From Xanthomarina sp. F2636L (GTDB taxonomy: Bacteria > Bacteroidota > Bacteroidia > Flavobacteriales > Flavobacteriaceae): a stretch of DNA of 64,000 nucleotides. The stretch lies in assembly GCF_026410195.1 (NCBI RefSeq), contig NZ_JAPMLM010000054.1, forward strand, positions 1 to 64,000, in the 5' to 3' direction. The notes beneath the pieces were generated by a model. It did no database searches. It saw only the letters and a list, made by a program, of their open reading frames with translations, and had not been told where the DNA came from. The stretch's first letter is position 1. The number at the start of each line of letters is the position of its first letter. This document shows, piece after piece, positions 1 through 9,440 of this stretch. The translations under genes and the position numbers were made by a program.

Positions 1-1554
1 TACGGATTAATAACAGAAGGAGGAGGAGATATTTGTGCGTCTTTAGATGTTGCAGGAGCACCAATTATGGTGACCAGCTGTGAAGCTGATGCAGGAACAC
101 TTATGGCGGATGCAGATACTGCCTGTTTAATAAATGGAGCAGCTACAATCTCTGCAACAGCAAATAACGATTCTAATGTTCCAGAAGGATATGAAACAGT
201 TTATGTGTTAACAGAAGGTTCCGGATTGGTAATAGTAAATGCAGGAGCAATACCAAGTTTTGAAGTAACAGAAGGAGGAGATTATACCATCCATAGTTTG
301 GTATACAATCCAGAGACTTTAGATTTAGGAATAGTTGTACCAGGCGTAACTACCGGTTTTGATGTTTACGGATTAATAACAGAAGGAGGAGGAGATATTT
401 GTGCGTCTTTAGACGTTGCAGGAGCACCAGTTTCAGTAGAAAATCCACATGCAGGAACATTGTCTGCAGATATGGATTCAGTGACTTTAGTTGACGGCCT
501 TGCAACAGTATCAGCAACAGCAAATGGCGATGCTAATGTGCCGGAAGGTTACCAAACGGTTTTTGTTTTAACTCAAGGTTCAGGATTAGTTATCATGAAT
601 GCAGGAGCATCGCCTAATTTTGAAGTTAGCGAAGCAGGAGATTATACCATTCATAGTTTGGTTTATAATCCAGAGACCTTAGATTTAGGAATCGTTGTTC
701 CAGGTGTCACTACCGGTTTTGATGTTTACGGATTAATAACAGAAGGAGGAGGAGATATTTGTGCATCTTTAGATGTTGCAGGAGCACCAATTATGGTTTC
801 AGAAAGTGAAGAATGTACAGCTTATGCAGGAACGATGTACTCAAACAACCCAATTAATTGTTTAGTAAATGGAAGTGCAACTATAGAGGCTATGCAAAAT
901 CAAATAGCAAATATTCCTACTGGATACGAGCAGTTGTTTGTATTAACGGAAGCTTTTTCTTTGACCATTTTAAATGTATCTTCAACTCCAGAGTTTACAG
1001 TTAATGACAGAGGGTTCTATAGAATACACAGTTTAGTTTATAACCCAGAGACTTTAGACTTAAGTGTTGTAATTCCAGGAGAAACAACAGGCTTTGATGT
1101 GATTAACTTAATTGATAACAATGATATTTGCGCTTCTTTAGATGCGCATGGAGCTGTTAATCTAGTGTTAGGTTACAATTGGTTCTGTTATTTCTTTAAT
1201 AACTACTATTATAAAGTTGGTGAAGAAAACACAAAACAGTTAAACACCTATGTGAAAAGTTATGATAACTTTAAGGCGTTTGAAAAGGAATTTATTTTAG
1301 AAAATTCTGAAATAAGTTTATATCCAAATCCAGTAGTAACTAACTTAAACGTGAAAATTCAAGTGTTTGATGATGAAAATATGTCATTCAGAATAAACGA
1401 TATAAGTGGAAGACAAGTTATAAGTGGTTCAAACTTAAATTTAAATAATGGAGCTATTTCAATAGATACAAACATGTTAGCAAACGGTATGTATATTATT
1501 AGCTTTGAATCAAATTATAGAACACTTACTAAGAAAATAGTGGTTAACAAATAA
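1..1554 (+). CDS. Repeat-built secreted protein with T9SS type A sorting domain (5' end outside window)
   Basis: The reading frame is open from the first base, so the gene starts upstream; the ATG at 67 is internal. It encodes tandem repeats of about 120 residues. Each contains a LTEGSGL-like strand, the conserved HSLVYNPETLDLGIV segment and a GDICASLD motif with one cysteine. Two repeats are nearly identical, a third is represented only by its end at the window edge, and a fourth (about 820-1150) has diverged. The last 80 residues, beginning SLYPNPVV and ending TKKIVVNK, form a Por secretion (type A) sorting domain. The protein should therefore cross the outer membrane by T9SS and be attached to or released from the cell surface. 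The repeats look like immunoglobulin-like or adhesin modules, but their function is not known. Confidence 0.9.
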   Translation, partial: YGLITEGGGDICASLDVAGAPIMVTSCEADAGTLMADADTACLINGAATISATANNDSNVPEGYETVYVLTEGSGLVIVNAGAIPSFEVTEGGDYTIHSLVYNPETLDLGIVVPGVTTGFDVYGLITEGGGDICASLDVAGAPVSVENPHAGTLSADMDSVTLVDGLATVSATANGDANVPEGYQTVFVLTQGSGLVIMNAGASPNFEVSEAGDYTIHSLVYNPETLDLGIVVPGVTTGFDVYGLITEGGGDICASLDVAGAPIMVSESEECTAYAGTMYSNNPINCLVNGSATIEAMQNQIANIPTGYEQLFVLTEAFSLTILNVSSTPEFTVNDRGFYRIHSLVYNPETLDLSVVIPGETTGFDVINLIDNNDICASLDAHGAVNLVLGYNWFCYFFNNYYYKVGEENTKQLNTYVKSYDNFKAFEKEFILENSEISLYPNPVVTNLNVKIQVFDDENMSFRINDISGRQVISGSNLNLNNGAISIDTNMLANGMYIISFESNYRTLTKKIVVNK

Positions 1555-1580
1555 ATGAAAAAGAAAATTTGATTAACATA

Positions 1581-1612
1581 AAAGAGCCACTCAACTTGAG
1601 TGGCTCTTTTTA
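1581..1612. terminator. Bidirectional terminator between convergent genes
   Basis: AAAGAGCCACTCAA and its exact reverse complement sit one base apart and are followed by T on the right and preceded by A on the left. The hairpin lies between the T9SS protein gene and the oppositely oriented M14 peptidase gene, so it can end transcripts from both sides. Confidence 0.9.
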
Positions 1613-3346
1613 TTAATTTAATCGATAAACAGGATACTGTAAATAAGCTTTTTCAGCATGTTGAGATCGCTCATACAACCAATTTAATTGCGCATACCAA
1701 TTGGCTGCAAAATCTTTATCGCTTTCTTTTTTCTTTAAAAATTCAGCTTTCAATTCAACATTAGCTTCTAACATGTTTTTGGCTGTGTCTTCAAAAACAT
1801 AAGGAGAAAATCCTTCTTTTTTTTGAAGAATAGTATCGAAAAAATTCCAGTTAAAAAAGGAGTCCGGAGCTTCAGGTTCTAAGGTTTCTAATAAATAGCG
1901 TTTAGCAAGTTGATTTGTTGTTACAAAATAATCTCCTTTTCTGAAAGTTATTTTTTCTTTTGAAGATGTCACACTTGTATTATAATGTTGATAATGACCT
2001 TCGTAAGCATTTTTTCTGGTTTCAAAAGCAGCTATTTTATAAGCTGAAACAGTAACACTTGTATCTTTTTCAAAACGAGTCATTGCTACTTTGTTTAGTT
2101 GAAGTAATTCAATAACATCGTGCCAGCCTTGTGGAATTATATAGGCTTTTGGAACCATTACTTCAACACTTGGTTTAAAAAATTTTTTATATTCAACTTC
2201 TTTGGTAAAGGGCTTGTTTCTATTGTATTTTAAACGTTGAGAGCCAGTAACATCGCTGGTTATCATTTCGCCTTCAAAGCCTTTAAAGTTTAAAGTAGTC
2301 GATTTCGTTTCGTCTATAATCCAATCTAAAGGATACTTTGTGTTTTCTTTAAAATTAGAAACAGAGCCTTCTCTTAGTAAAGCAATCTTGTCGTAATTAT
2401 CTTCAATAACTTCAACCATACTTATCAATAGATCATAAGTGCCTTCTACTCGTTGTTTATACGGTTTTAGCATATGGGTTTCAACCATCATACCTAACAC
2501 ATTCCATAAAGCTGTGTAGCCTGTTGAGTACCTTGGGTAATCCATAAACTGACTAAAACCAATTTCTGGCACCTGATTAAATACATTGACATAAGGTGTA
2601 ATATCCCAATCTTTTTTTGCTAGTTTTTTCTCTAATTCAGGCATCATTTCTTGGTCTAAAAACAAACCTAAATTGCCGTTTAGTTTATTGTGTTGCGTAA
2701 ATAAATGGGTTAATGTATATTGGTAATCTGCACCATTACTAACATGATTATCTATAAACACATCGGGTTGTACCAAATGAAAAATTTCAGTAAAACTCTT
2801 AGCATTTTTGGTGTCACATTTTATAAAATCTCTGTTTAAATCGTAATTTCTGGCATTTCCTCTAAACCCATATTCTTTTGGACCATTTTGATTGGCTCTT
2901 GTTCCCGTATTTCTATTTAAGCTGCCACCAATATTATAAATAGGAATGGTGACTAAAACGGTGTTTTTTGGAGCTTTAATTTTGCCTTGAGCTAAATCTC
3001 GATATAGCATCATAGTCGCGTCAATACCATCTGTTTCGCCTGGATGGATGCCATTGTTGATTAATAAAATGCGTTTGCTTTTTCTTATTTCTGAAAAATT
3101 AAATTGCTTTTCAGGATTGTAAGTTATTAAGTGTAAGGGTTCTCCAGAATCAGTTTTGCCCATTTCTTGAATTGATATTTCAGGATAAACATGACTTAAA
3201 TTTCTAAAATAACTTATGACTTCTTGATAGGTTTCAGTTTCAGTTCCTCCACTTTTTTCAAAATTTGTAACAAACTCATGAGAAGTCTGAGATACTAAAA
3301 TATTGAAAGACAAATAAATAAGGAAAAAAGCAGCTGTTTTTTTCAT
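1613..3346 (-). CDS. M14 family zinc metallocarboxypeptidase, exported
   Basis: The 577-residue protein begins with a signal peptide ending FNILVSQ. The zinc site of M14 peptidases is visible as HPGE (His101, Glu104) and the later His201 in IDNHVSNG, and NYDLNRDF lies between them as in the family. It probably trims peptides in the periplasm or outside the cell. The C-terminal 250 residues resemble no domain I can name but are usual for the long Bacteroidota M14 proteins. It is a single gene ending at a shared bidirectional terminator. Substrate specificity cannot be read from the sequence. Confidence 0.9.
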   Translation of the reverse strand: MKKTAAFFLIYLSFNILVSQTSHEFVTNFEKSGGTETETYQEVISYFRNLSHVYPEISIQEMGKTDSGEPLHLITYNPEKQFNFSEIRKSKRILLINNGIHPGETDGIDATMMLYRDLAQGKIKAPKNTVLVTIPIYNIGGSLNRNTGTRANQNGPKEYGFRGNARNYDLNRDFIKCDTKNAKSFTEIFHLVQPDVFIDNHVSNGADYQYTLTHLFTQHNKLNGNLGLFLDQEMMPELEKKLAKKDWDITPYVNVFNQVPEIGFSQFMDYPRYSTGYTALWNVLGMMVETHMLKPYKQRVEGTYDLLISMVEVIEDNYDKIALLREGSVSNFKENTKYPLDWIIDETKSTTLNFKGFEGEMITSDVTGSQRLKYNRNKPFTKEVEYKKFFKPSVEVMVPKAYIIPQGWHDVIELLQLNKVAMTRFEKDTSVTVSAYKIAAFETRKNAYEGHYQHYNTSVTSSKEKITFRKGDYFVTTNQLAKRYLLETLEPEAPDSFFNWNFFDTILQKKEGFSPYVFEDTAKNMLEANVELKAEFLKKKESDKDFAANWYAQLNWLYERSQHAEKAYLQYPVYRLN

Positions 3347-3394
3347 AATAAATGGTTTTAAGTATAAAACTAATCAATTAAAAATAATATAGCC

Positions 3395-3424
3395 TTGTGT
3401 TTAACCATATTAAGTCTATTTTTG
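3395..3424 (+). promoter_or_regulatory. Bacteroidota-type promoter of the SulP gene
   Basis: TTG at 3395-3397 and TATTTTTG at 3417-3424 are 19 bases apart, matching the TTG / TAnnTTTG pattern of the Bacteroidota primary sigma factor. The start codon lies 22 bases downstream. Confidence 0.65.
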
Positions 3425-3446
3425 CACCTCCAAAAAAAACACTAAA

Positions 3447-5069
3447 ATGACAGAATTTATAAGAAGACGAACAGCTAATGCTAAAAACGATATTCTATCT
3501 GGTTTAACTGTGGCACTAGCTTTGGTTCCAGAAGCTGTTGCTTTTGCCTTTGTTGCAGGTGTAGATCCATTAGTTGGTTTGTATGCAGCTTTTATGGTGG
3601 GTTTAATTACGTCTGTTTTTGGAGGACGGCCAGGAATGATTAGTGGAGCCACTGGTGCCTTAGCTGTTGTGATGGTGAGTTTGGTGGCTGAAGGAAATGC
3701 CATGGGAGCAGCTGGAGAACAACTTGGACTTTACTATCTGTTTGCAACCGTTATTTTAATGGGAATTATTCAAATGTTGGCTGGTGTTTTTAAACTTGGA
3801 AAGTTTGTAAGACTTATTCCACATCCAGTAATGATGGGGTTTGTTAACGGCTTAGCTATTGTAATTTTCTTATCGCAATTAGGGATGTTTATGACTGTGG
3901 AAAATGGTGAGGAAACATGGTTACAAGGAACAAAGTTATGGACTATGATTGGGCTTGTAGCTTTAACTATGGGAATTATGTTTGGATTACCAAAGCTGAC
4001 CAAAAAATTACCCGAAGCATTAATCGCCATATTAGCAGTTTCAGCTATTGTTATTTTTGGAAATTTGGATGTAGCAACTGTTGGTAGTTTTATTCGTGAT
4101 GGTGGAGGTGAAGGTCTTAAAGGAGGTTTGCCTGCTTTTCAAACAGATATTTTTAATAAAGTACCTTTTACCTGGGAAACCTTAAAATTTATTTTTCCTT
4201 ATGCTTTAATTCTTGCCGCTATAGGTTTAATTGAATCCTTAATGACTTTAAATCTAATAGATGAATTAACCGAAACCAGAGGAAATACCAATCGGGAATG
4301 TTTGGCTCAAGGTGGAGCAAATATCGTCACTGGATTCTTTGGTGGTATGGGAGGTTGTGCCATGATTGGGCAATCTATTATCAATATAAAAGGAGGAGGA
4401 AGAACCAGACTTTCTGGTATTGTGGCAGCTCTAGCCTTATTAGGGTTTATCTTATTTGCTTCAGGATTGATTGAACAGGTGCCTATTGCAGCATTAGTAG
4501 GTGTCATGTTTATGGTTGTTATTGGAACCTTTGCTTGGTCTAGTTTTAGAGTGGCGAGAAAAATTCCTAAAACAGATTTATTTGTGCTTATTTTAGTATC
4601 TGGATTAACGGTTCTTTTCGATTTGGCTATTGCAGTTATAGCTGGTGTTATAGTAAGCGCTTTGGTGTTTGCTTGGGAAAATGCTAGACGTATACGTGCC
4701 AGAAAACGTATTAAAGAGGATGGCACCAAAGTTTATGAAATATGGGGACCACTATTTTTTGGCTCAATACAAGCTTTTAACGAAAAGTTTGATGCTAAAA
4801 ACGATCCAGAAAAAGTTATTATCGATTTTGTGGAATCACGTGTGAGTGATCATTCTGCTTTGGAAGCTATATTTAATATTGTTGAAAAATATGAAGCCGA
4901 AGGAAAACATATCAAATTAAAACATTTAAGTGAAGACTGCAAAGCTTTGTTGTATAAGGCCAATCCAAAATTTAGAGAAGTTATAGTTGAAGATATAGAC
5001 GATCCACGATATCATTTAGCTGCAAATCCTGAAGATTTTCCGAAGCCTCTTTCAGAGTATAAACTATAG
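3447..5069 (+). CDS. SulP family inorganic anion transporter with STAS domain
   Basis: The 540-residue protein has about ten to twelve hydrophobic segments over residues 15-430, then a cytoplasmic STAS domain (about 440-540). The N-terminal SGLTVALALVPEAVAFA segment and the GGMGGCAMIGQS stretch (299-310) are typical of bacterial SulP carriers. Members move sulfate, bicarbonate or other anions, usually with Na+ or H+. No sulfate-assimilation or carbonic anhydrase gene is adjacent, so the substrate is open. It stands alone with its own promoter. A minus-strand reading frame inside the gene is only a shadow. Confidence 0.93.
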   Translation: MTEFIRRRTANAKNDILSGLTVALALVPEAVAFAFVAGVDPLVGLYAAFMVGLITSVFGGRPGMISGATGALAVVMVSLVAEGNAMGAAGEQLGLYYLFATVILMGIIQMLAGVFKLGKFVRLIPHPVMMGFVNGLAIVIFLSQLGMFMTVENGEETWLQGTKLWTMIGLVALTMGIMFGLPKLTKKLPEALIAILAVSAIVIFGNLDVATVGSFIRDGGGEGLKGGLPAFQTDIFNKVPFTWETLKFIFPYALILAAIGLIESLMTLNLIDELTETRGNTNRECLAQGGANIVTGFFGGMGGCAMIGQSIINIKGGGRTRLSGIVAALALLGFILFASGLIEQVPIAALVGVMFMVVIGTFAWSSFRVARKIPKTDLFVLILVSGLTVLFDLAIAVIAGVIVSALVFAWENARRIRARKRIKEDGTKVYEIWGPLFFGSIQAFNEKFDAKNDPEKVIIDFVESRVSDHSALEAIFNIVEKYEAEGKHIKLKHLSEDCKALLYKANPKFREVIVEDIDDPRYHLAANPEDFPKPLSEYKL

Positions 5070-5158
5070 TTTGTTTTCAGCCTCAGAAGTAGTCGATAAG
5101 ATTTTTATTTTCGAATTGTAGGTATCGCTTTGCGTATTTGAGATAGAATTCAAGCCAA

Positions 5159-5614
5159 TTATTTAGCTCTCACACTTTTCGGAACCAAAACGGTATAATC
5201 CCCATTGTTTCTTATCACATCGCGAACAATACTAGAGCTTATATACGAGGTGCTAGCCGCTGTTAATAAAAATACGGTTTCTATTTTAGAAAGTTCTCTG
5301 TTGGTGTGTGCAATGGCCTTTTCAAACTCAAAATCGGCTGGATTTCTTAAACCACGAAGAATAAACTTGGCATCAACTTCTTTACAGAAATCTATAGTCA
5401 TACCTTTATAGGTGGCTACTTTTACTTTAGGTTCGTCTTTAAAAGCATCTTTTATAAATTTTTGACGTTCTTCAAGACTGAACATGTAATTTTTATCAGC
5501 ATTAATACCTATCGCAATTATAACTTCATCAAAAAGTTGTACACCACGTTTTATAATGTCGAAATGGCCTAAAGTTAATGGATCGAAAGATCCTGGAAAA
5601 AGTGCTCGTTTCAT
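5159..5614 (-). CDS. coaD: Pantetheine-phosphate adenylyltransferase (CoA biosynthesis)
   Basis: CoaD transfers AMP from ATP to 4'-phosphopantetheine, the penultimate step of coenzyme A synthesis. The nucleotidyltransferase signature GSFDPLTLGH (residues 8-17, the T/HxGH motif), the substrate-binding RGLRN (87-91) and the ISSSIVR motif (125-131) are all present. At 151 residues it is slightly shorter than many homologues (about 160). It lies downstream of ddl in the same direction, about 90 bases away, with a small palindromic repeat between them. Confidence 0.97.
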   Translation of the reverse strand: MKRALFPGSFDPLTLGHFDIIKRGVQLFDEVIIAIGINADKNYMFSLEERQKFIKDAFKDEPKVKVATYKGMTIDFCKEVDAKFILRGLRNPADFEFEKAIAHTNRELSKIETVFLLTAASTSYISSSIVRDVIRNNGDYTVLVPKSVRAK

Positions 5615-5627
5615 CGAAAATTTATTT

Positions 5628-5655
5628 TCATTCCCATGCAGGTGGGAATCTCTAA
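5628..5655. repeat. Small palindromic intergenic repeat (CATTCCn..nGGAATCT type)
   Basis: ATTCCCA and TGGGAAT form a short stem and are followed by CTCT. Two similar elements occur near 19.76 kb and 21.62 kb, always between genes. They look like members of a dispersed, non-coding repeat family. Confidence 0.55.
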
Positions 5656-5704
5656 TCCCAAATATAACATTTATTTACAGAACACTGTGACTGCAAACTG
5701 CATA

Positions 5705-6679
5705 CTAGTTTAGTGCTTCTTCAATTGCATTTTCAAATAGTTCAGCTAGACTAATGCCTGCAGCTGCAGCTTGTTGAGGTAATATACTCGCTTTGGTTAA
5801 GCCTGGAACCGTATTCACTTCCAATAAATGTGGTTCTCCATCTTTAAAAATATATTCACTTCTACTAAAACCTGTCATTTTTAAAATGTCATAGACTTTT
5901 TTGGCTAATTCGCTTACTTTATCAGCCATGTCATCACTAATTCTTGCAGGGGTAATTTCTTTAGACTCACCTAAATACTTCGCTTTATAATCAAAGAAAT
6001 CGTTATCACTAACAATTTCAGTTATTGGTAAGACTTTGGTTTCACCTTTATATTTAATAACACCTACAGAAACCTCCGTACCATCTAAATAGGATTCAAT
6101 AATTATCTCATCATCTTCTTTAAATGCAACCTCAATGGCATTTTGCATCTCTTCTATTTTATAGACTTTGGTAATCCCGAAACTACTTCCCGCTTTATTT
6201 GCTTTGACAAAACAAGGCAATCCAACTTTTTTAACTATGGTTTCCGAGTTTATTTCGTCTCCTAAGTTAACATAAAAACTTTCGGCAGTTTTTATTCCAA
6301 AGGGTTTTAAAACACTTAAACAATCGCGTTTGTTAAAAGTGAGTGCTGCCTGATACATATCGCAACTGGTTTGAGGAATGTTTAAAAGCTTAAAGTAAGC
6401 TTGCATAAAGCCATCTTCGCCAGGAGTTCCATGAATGGCATTAAAAACGCAATGAAAAGTTATTTTCTTATTGTTAACTGAGATAGAAAAATCGTTCTTG
6501 TCTACCGGGAATTCTTTGTTTTCATCATTGACATAAACCCATTTGTTTTCAAAAACGTGAATTCTATACGCTGTGTATTTATCGTTGTTAAGCGTTTCAT
6601 AAACAACGTTTCCACTCTTCAATGAGATTTCGTATTCGCTAGAGAAACCTCCCATAATGATGGCAATATTCTTTTTCAT
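5705..6679 (-). CDS. ddl: D-alanine--D-alanine ligase
   Basis: The protein joins two D-alanines using ATP to make the dipeptide end of peptidoglycan precursors. It has 324 residues and the ATP-grasp layout: an N-terminal domain beginning NIAIIMGGFSSEYEISL, a central ATP-binding domain with FVKANKAGSSFGI, and the C-terminal metal-binding EVNTVPGLTKASILP (287-301). The length fits the family. It precedes coaD on the same strand and is divergent from the PASTA/rluD pair, a common order in Flavobacteriaceae. Confidence 0.97.
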   Translation of the reverse strand: MKKNIAIIMGGFSSEYEISLKSGNVVYETLNNDKYTAYRIHVFENKWVYVNDENKEFPVDKNDFSISVNNKKITFHCVFNAIHGTPGEDGFMQAYFKLLNIPQTSCDMYQAALTFNKRDCLSVLKPFGIKTAESFYVNLGDEINSETIVKKVGLPCFVKANKAGSSFGITKVYKIEEMQNAIEVAFKEDDEIIIESYLDGTEVSVGVIKYKGETKVLPITEIVSDNDFFDYKAKYLGESKEITPARISDDMADKVSELAKKVYDILKMTGFSRSEYIFKDGEPHLLEVNTVPGLTKASILPQQAAAAGISLAELFENAIEEALN

Positions 6680-6757
6680 ATAAATAAGAAACGATGGAAA
6701 AAACCGTTAAGCTAAAATATCACAATAAAAGCAAAAGAAAAAACAGTTCTGTTTTTA

Positions 6758-6765
6758 TATCTTTG
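6758..6765 (+). promoter_or_regulatory. -7 box (TATCTTTG) for the PASTA/RluD pair
   Basis: TATCTTTG matches TAnnTTTG and lies 19 bases before the start codon at 6785. A clear TTG at -33 is not seen. Confidence 0.5.
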
Positions 6766-6784
6766 CTATTCAAATAAATTTAAA

Positions 6785-7348
6785 ATGAGTCTTATAAAAT
6801 TTCTTAAAAGTAAAACATTTTTAAAACAAATTGTTTTGGCTTTTGTGGCCATTTTTGTTTTGTCGTTTATTATGTTAAAATGGTTAAAAGCTACGACCAA
6901 TCATGGGGAATTTGAAACAGTCCCAGAATTAAAAGGAAAATCTATTCAAGTGGCTAATATGGAGTTAAATGAAAATAATTTAGTCATGGAAATTTTAGAT
7001 TCTTCTAACTATAATCCAGATTATCCTAAGTTTTCAGTTATTGAACAAGACCCTAGTGCTGGTGAAAAAGTAAAAGAAAACCGAAAAATATATCTAACCC
7101 TTAATCCTTCAGGATATAGAAAAGTCTTGGTGCCTGAACTACAAGAACGCACGTTTAGACAAGCAAAACCTACACTCGAAGCTTTAGGCTTTGAAGTTGG
7201 AAAACTAACTTATATAGATAATATTGCAAAAGACATGGTTTTGGATATGAGTTTTCAAGGTGAAAAAATAAAACCGGGAGATATGCTTCCAAAAACGTCT
7301 AAGATCGATTTGGTTTTAGGTAATGGTACCAGACCAAATTCAGAATAA
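6785..7348 (+). CDS. PASTA domain-containing membrane protein
   Basis: The 187-residue protein has a short cytoplasmic N-terminus, one transmembrane helix (about 14-30) and two to three PASTA-like repeats outside the membrane. The first starts ETVPELKGKSIQVANMEL, the next VLVPELQERTFRQAKPTL. PASTA modules bind peptidoglycan or muropeptides in kinases and penicillin-binding proteins. Here there is no kinase or transpeptidase domain, so this is a stand-alone sensor or anchor. The gene is two bases upstream of the pseudouridine synthase gene and probably cotranscribed with it. Confidence 0.88.
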   Translation: MSLIKFLKSKTFLKQIVLAFVAIFVLSFIMLKWLKATTNHGEFETVPELKGKSIQVANMELNENNLVMEILDSSNYNPDYPKFSVIEQDPSAGEKVKENRKIYLTLNPSGYRKVLVPELQERTFRQAKPTLEALGFEVGKLTYIDNIAKDMVLDMSFQGEKIKPGDMLPKTSKIDLVLGNGTRPNSE

Positions 7349-7350
7349 AA

Positions 7351-8388
7351 ATGACAGATTATACTCCAGAACAGGAAAGTGACGATGAATTATATGAACA
7401 CCATGCGTTTACTGCAGACAAGGGGCAGCAACCTCTTAGAATAGACAAATATTTAATGAATTTTATTGAAAACGCCACACGTAATAAAATTCAATCAGCT
7501 GCTAAAAATGGTAATATTTATGTGAATGATGTACAAGTAAAATCTAATTATAAAGTAAAACCTTTAGACGTAATTCGTGTACTTTTCGAGCATCCACCTT
7601 ACGAGAATTTATTAACTCCAGAGAACATTCCTTTAGATATTGTGTATGAAGATGATGATTTATTGGTTGTTAATAAACAAGCAGGCATGGTGGTTCATCC
7701 AGGTCATGGAAATTATTCTGGAACCTTAATAAATGCATTGGTTTATCATTTCGATAATCTCCCTAATAATTCCAGTAATCGTCCAGGCTTAGTACATAGA
7801 ATAGATAAAGATACCAGTGGACTCTTAGTAATTGCTAAAAACGAAGAAGCCATGACACATTTGGCTAAACAGTTTTTCAATAAAACCAGCGAACGCGAAT
7901 ACGTAGCTATTGTTTGGGGAAATATGGAGGAAGACGAAGGAACTGTTGAAGGGAATATTGGGCGTCATCCAAAAAATAGATTACAAAATACGGTCTTTTT
8001 TGGTGAAGATGAAGACAAAGGGAAACCAGCAGTCACACATTATAAAGTTATTGAACGCTTAGGATATGTCACGTTAATTTCTTGTAAGTTAGAAACTGGA
8101 CGTACACACCAAATTCGTGTACATATGAAACATATTGGACATACCTTGTTTAATGACGAACGTTATGGTGGCGAAAAAATATTAAAAGGAACCACCTTTA
8201 CCAAATACAAGCAGTTTGTAGATAATTGTTTTAAAGTCTTACCAAGACAAGCGCTTCATGCAAAAACATTAGGTTTTAAACACCCAAGAACCGGAGAATT
8301 TATGAGTTTCGATTCTGAAATCCCTGAAGATATGCAGCAATGTATTGACAAATGGAGACATTATGTGAAGCATCAGGAAATGGAGTAA
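7351..8388 (+). CDS. RluA/RluD family 23S rRNA pseudouridine synthase
   Basis: An N-terminal S4 RNA-binding domain (about 28-85, LRIDKYLMNF) is followed by the synthase domain with the catalytic motif HRIDKDTSG, giving Asp152 as nucleophile. TGRTHQIRVH is the second family signature. By position and length (345 residues) it best fits RluD, which modifies helix 69 of 23S rRNA, but the exact target is inferred. It follows the PASTA gene with a two-base gap. Confidence 0.93.
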   Translation: MTDYTPEQESDDELYEHHAFTADKGQQPLRIDKYLMNFIENATRNKIQSAAKNGNIYVNDVQVKSNYKVKPLDVIRVLFEHPPYENLLTPENIPLDIVYEDDDLLVVNKQAGMVVHPGHGNYSGTLINALVYHFDNLPNNSSNRPGLVHRIDKDTSGLLVIAKNEEAMTHLAKQFFNKTSEREYVAIVWGNMEEDEGTVEGNIGRHPKNRLQNTVFFGEDEDKGKPAVTHYKVIERLGYVTLISCKLETGRTHQIRVHMKHIGHTLFNDERYGGEKILKGTTFTKYKQFVDNCFKVLPRQALHAKTLGFKHPRTGEFMSFDSEIPEDMQQCIDKWRHYVKHQEME

Positions 8389-8485
8389 GTTTTTATATAT
8401 TTCAACAATAATTAAACATAAAAAAAAGTTGAAAATTTTTAGAAAAGTTGGTTATATATATATTGCAATAACTTAAACCTACAAG

Positions 8486-9399
8486 ATGATAAAAAACAAC
8501 CTTTTCTACTTAGCACTATTAATTTCTTTAATAACAAATTTAAGTTGTAGTAAAGATGATGACTCAGCTGAGCAAGTCATTGAACAACCTGTTGATAATT
8601 TTTATATAGAGAGTTATCAATCAATTTATGCACAATACAATATCTATTTTTTTCCAAACCTAGCGTTTAGTGGTAGGATTTCATTTGAGTACGATGAACA
8701 CAATAGAATAACAAAAAGACATGGAGATATATTACATATGAGCTCAAACGGAGTTGTAGGTGGATATCTTGACGACTCATTATATATCGATTTAACTTAT
8801 GCTAACAATAAAGTATATCTTGAAAAAAAAGCTTCTCCATTTATAGATTATCAAACTCCTGAAAATGAAACCATAATAGAGTTAGACGAAAATAGTAAAA
8901 TGATTCTCAAAACAGCGTTTCAAGAATATTTTAGCTTTACAAAAAGAGACACCACAAATTACACCTATAATGATGGGAAGTTAAGGTCATTTATTAAAAC
9001 GACATATAGAGTATCAAGCAATGGCGATTGGATGGTTCGTTATTTTGATGAATCAAATCTGCATTATACCAATGATAATTTAGATAGTATTGTAACCATT
9101 TTTCTAAAAAAGAAAATTTAGTACCCTATACAATACTTTTAAAGAAAGAAACCGAGCATTTCAGTGGTTACGATACTGCTGAAAATCCATTTAGAAAACT
9201 TCAAATTTTTGAGGAAACATTCAATAGATCCTTATCTAAAAATAATTTTACAGAATATAGAGAAACTTCTAATAGGTACAATTATCCGAATGATGATTAT
9301 TCTCAAGTACCAATTTTATACCCAACCCAAGAAGAAGCTTATCAAACTTGGAATTTGGCATACGATGAAAATGGCGAATGGATTTACGACCAATTTTAA
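8486..9399 (+). pseudogene. Lipoprotein gene of unknown function, interrupted by a -1 frameshift
   Basis: The first part (8486-9121) encodes a lipoprotein signal peptide with lipobox NLSC followed by SKDDD, a typical Bacteroidota surface-export start, and stops at TAG 9119-9121. The next frame back continues immediately from 9112 for another 95 codons to TAA at 9397-9399, with sequence of the same character (repeated Tyr/Asp-rich strands, GEWIYDQF at the end). The switch falls on six A bases at 9106-9111; one more A would restore a single protein of about 304 residues. In the existing frame the site reads A AAA AAG, a classic -1 slippery heptamer. It may be a mutation, a sequencing error or programmed frameshifting. 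No named domain was recognised. Confidence 0.75.
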
Positions 9400-9440
9400 A
9401 ACTAAATTTTATTTTCTATACTTATTAAACCCTAAATCTT

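Noticed and set aside
1-1150. Regular DNA repeats that could suggest a CRISPR array
   Set aside because: The period is about 360 bases, in frame and coding throughout; there are no short repeats with unique spacers.
3416-4729. Several minus-strand open frames across the SulP gene
   Set aside because: They are antisense shadows of a gene with clear family motifs, rich in Thr, Pro and Ile as expected for antisense of hydrophobic codons.
5070-5158. Possible terminator between SulP and coaD
   Set aside because: No stem longer than five base pairs was found in this gap.
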